DNA from: Faecalibacillus faecis
GTDB taxonomy: Bacteria > Bacillota_I > Bacilli_A > Erysipelotrichales > Coprobacillaceae
Direction: 5' to 3'
Assembly (NCBI RefSeq): GCF_003024675.1
Contig: NZ_PYLP01000004.1
Coordinates: 62,001-126,000, forward strand
Length of the DNA: 64,000 nucleotides
The translations under genes were made by a program, and so were the position numbers. Each line of letters begins with the position of its first letter. The stretch's first letter is position 1. The notes beneath the pieces are model-generated. The model saw only the letters and a program-made list of their open reading frames with translations. It did no database searches and was not told the origin of the DNA. Shown one piece after another: positions 63,410-64,000 of the stretch.

Positions 63410-64000
63410 ATGAAAACAAATGACTTTAATAATCAAAATATTTTAAATGATAATAATAAAAACAATGATAGCTGGAATTCCGTTGTACAATGGAATTTTG
63501 AACAATTTTTACCAAAAGCAAAAGAAGGAGTTCTAGATGTTATCGAAAGAAATAAAGTATTTACTATAAGAGGTGTTACCATTAATTTTGATGACGATAT
63601 TTGGGACTTATCATCTCTTCGTGTTGAAGGTAAAAGTGGCAAATGTTTTTTCAACTTTAGAGAAAATAAGTACTACAATTATAAACTTAAAGAGAATGAA
63701 AAACTTATTACTAAATTTTATATCTTTACTTTATTTGGCAAAAAAAATATAAATAATATTAGAAATAGCATACTCCTTATGCCAATAAAAATTTTTAAGT
63801 ATATGGAGGATAATAATATTAGTAATATTTCTCAACTTAATGTTGATGATTATAAGGGAATAGTAAGTATGGTAAGTCCTGCAGCTACCAATAGAGAAAA
63901 AGGGTCAATTATTCAATTTTTAACTTTTTACAGTCTTTTCTTTGAAAAGGTATATACAGGGGATGTTGCAAAATGGTTGAATCAAAGAGACCGTCAAGGT
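63410..64000 (+). CDS. Tyrosine recombinase 3 of three (TnpC-position), 5' part
   Basis: ATG 63410 opens a 197-codon frame that leaves the window intact. It follows the second recombinase by 43 bases and has AGAGG upstream. The visible part, including SWNSVVQWNFEQFLPKA and QFLTFYSLFFEKVYTGDVAK, looks like the N-terminal arm of a recombinase, not the catalytic domain, so the call rests on position and size. It could be a smaller TnpC-type protein. Confidence 0.55.
   Translation, partial: MKTNDFNNQNILNDNNKNNDSWNSVVQWNFEQFLPKAKEGVLDVIERNKVFTIRGVTINFDDDIWDLSSLRVEGKSGKCFFNFRENKYYNYKLKENEKLITKFYIFTLFGKKNINNIRNSILLMPIKIFKYMEDNNISNISQLNVDDYKGIVSMVSPAATNREKGSIIQFLTFYSLFFEKVYTGDVAKWLNQRDRQG

Larger units (their letters stand above)
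33137..64000. mobile_element. Second large element, Tn554-like / recombinase-trio type (right end outside window)
   Basis: It begins inside the MazG-like gene and no host core gene is seen afterwards. Two tyrosine recombinase genes and a probable third, in line at 59.5-64 kb, suggest a Tn554-like or recombinase-trio (RIT) element, with those genes near its far end. Cargo includes surface proteins, type I restriction-modification, ADP-ribosyltransferase-like proteins, a HipA-like kinase and KptA. The DNA is as AT-rich as the host. The left junction is approximate. Size is at least 30.8 kb. It might instead be two elements side by side. Confidence 0.7.

Noticed and set aside
33137-64000. CRISPR array
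   Set aside because: Short repeats exist (52.4-52.7 kb and 58.0-58.3 kb), but none has regular spacing with unique spacers, and no cas genes are present.

Overview
The window looks like chromosomal DNA of a low-GC Firmicute, probably a gut Erysipelotrichia-type bacterium. This is an inference from the AT-rich core, the conserved order comN-like / recJ / apt / rel, and the human-gut flavour of the mobile DNA. The first 8.6 kb is core metabolism: recJ, apt and the bifunctional (p)ppGpp gene rel, then divergent asnA and the proline genes proB-proA.

About 8,597 to 24,100 is a GC-rich insert of clostridial type that has replaced the last codons of proA. It is the wreck of a conjugative or integrative element. 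It holds a ParA gene, a ParB head fused to a CHAP-type wall hydrolase, a small serine resolvase, a SLOG-type head fused to an adhesin tail, an intact beta-helix adhesin, an ImmA/IrrE-Xre pair, a frameshifted Y-family polymerase, a PemK/MazF-like gene, a TnpW-like gene and a large serine recombinase split by a short deletion. An AT-rich insertion sequence with an 18-bp target duplication sits inside it. The element is probably immobile.

About 24.1 to 33.1 kb is host DNA again: a decayed PAS-GGDEF gene, an AbgA-like M20 hydrolase and a complete four-gene Wadjet operon (jetABCD). The next gene, a MazG-like pyrophosphohydrolase, is cut after 47 codons.

From 33,137 to the end is a second, AT-rich element that leaves the window. 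Its far end carries three consecutive genes, two clear tyrosine recombinases and a probable third, as in Tn554-like or recombinase-trio elements. Its cargo falls into two parts. The first is a cell-surface part: three paralogous membrane-anchored proteins with different C-terminal binding-type domains, each with a run of exactly nine G upstream of its start, plus a DUF4230 gene with an in-frame stop and a large repeat adhesin. The second is a conflict part: a type I restriction-modification operon with an ADP-ribosyltransferase-like gene inside it and a stop codon in hsdR, a DUF4268 protein, a second ADP-ribosyltransferase-like gene, a HipA-like kinase facing a partner that shares a motif with it, and a KptA/Tpt1 RNA 2'-phosphotransferase. 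Non-coding regions of this element hold at least two strongly structured RNA candidates with terminators.

The most interesting signals are the three G9-tract surface genes (likely phase variable), the roughly 200-nt structured RNA facing two unknown genes, and the three ADP-ribosyltransferase-fold proteins on one element.
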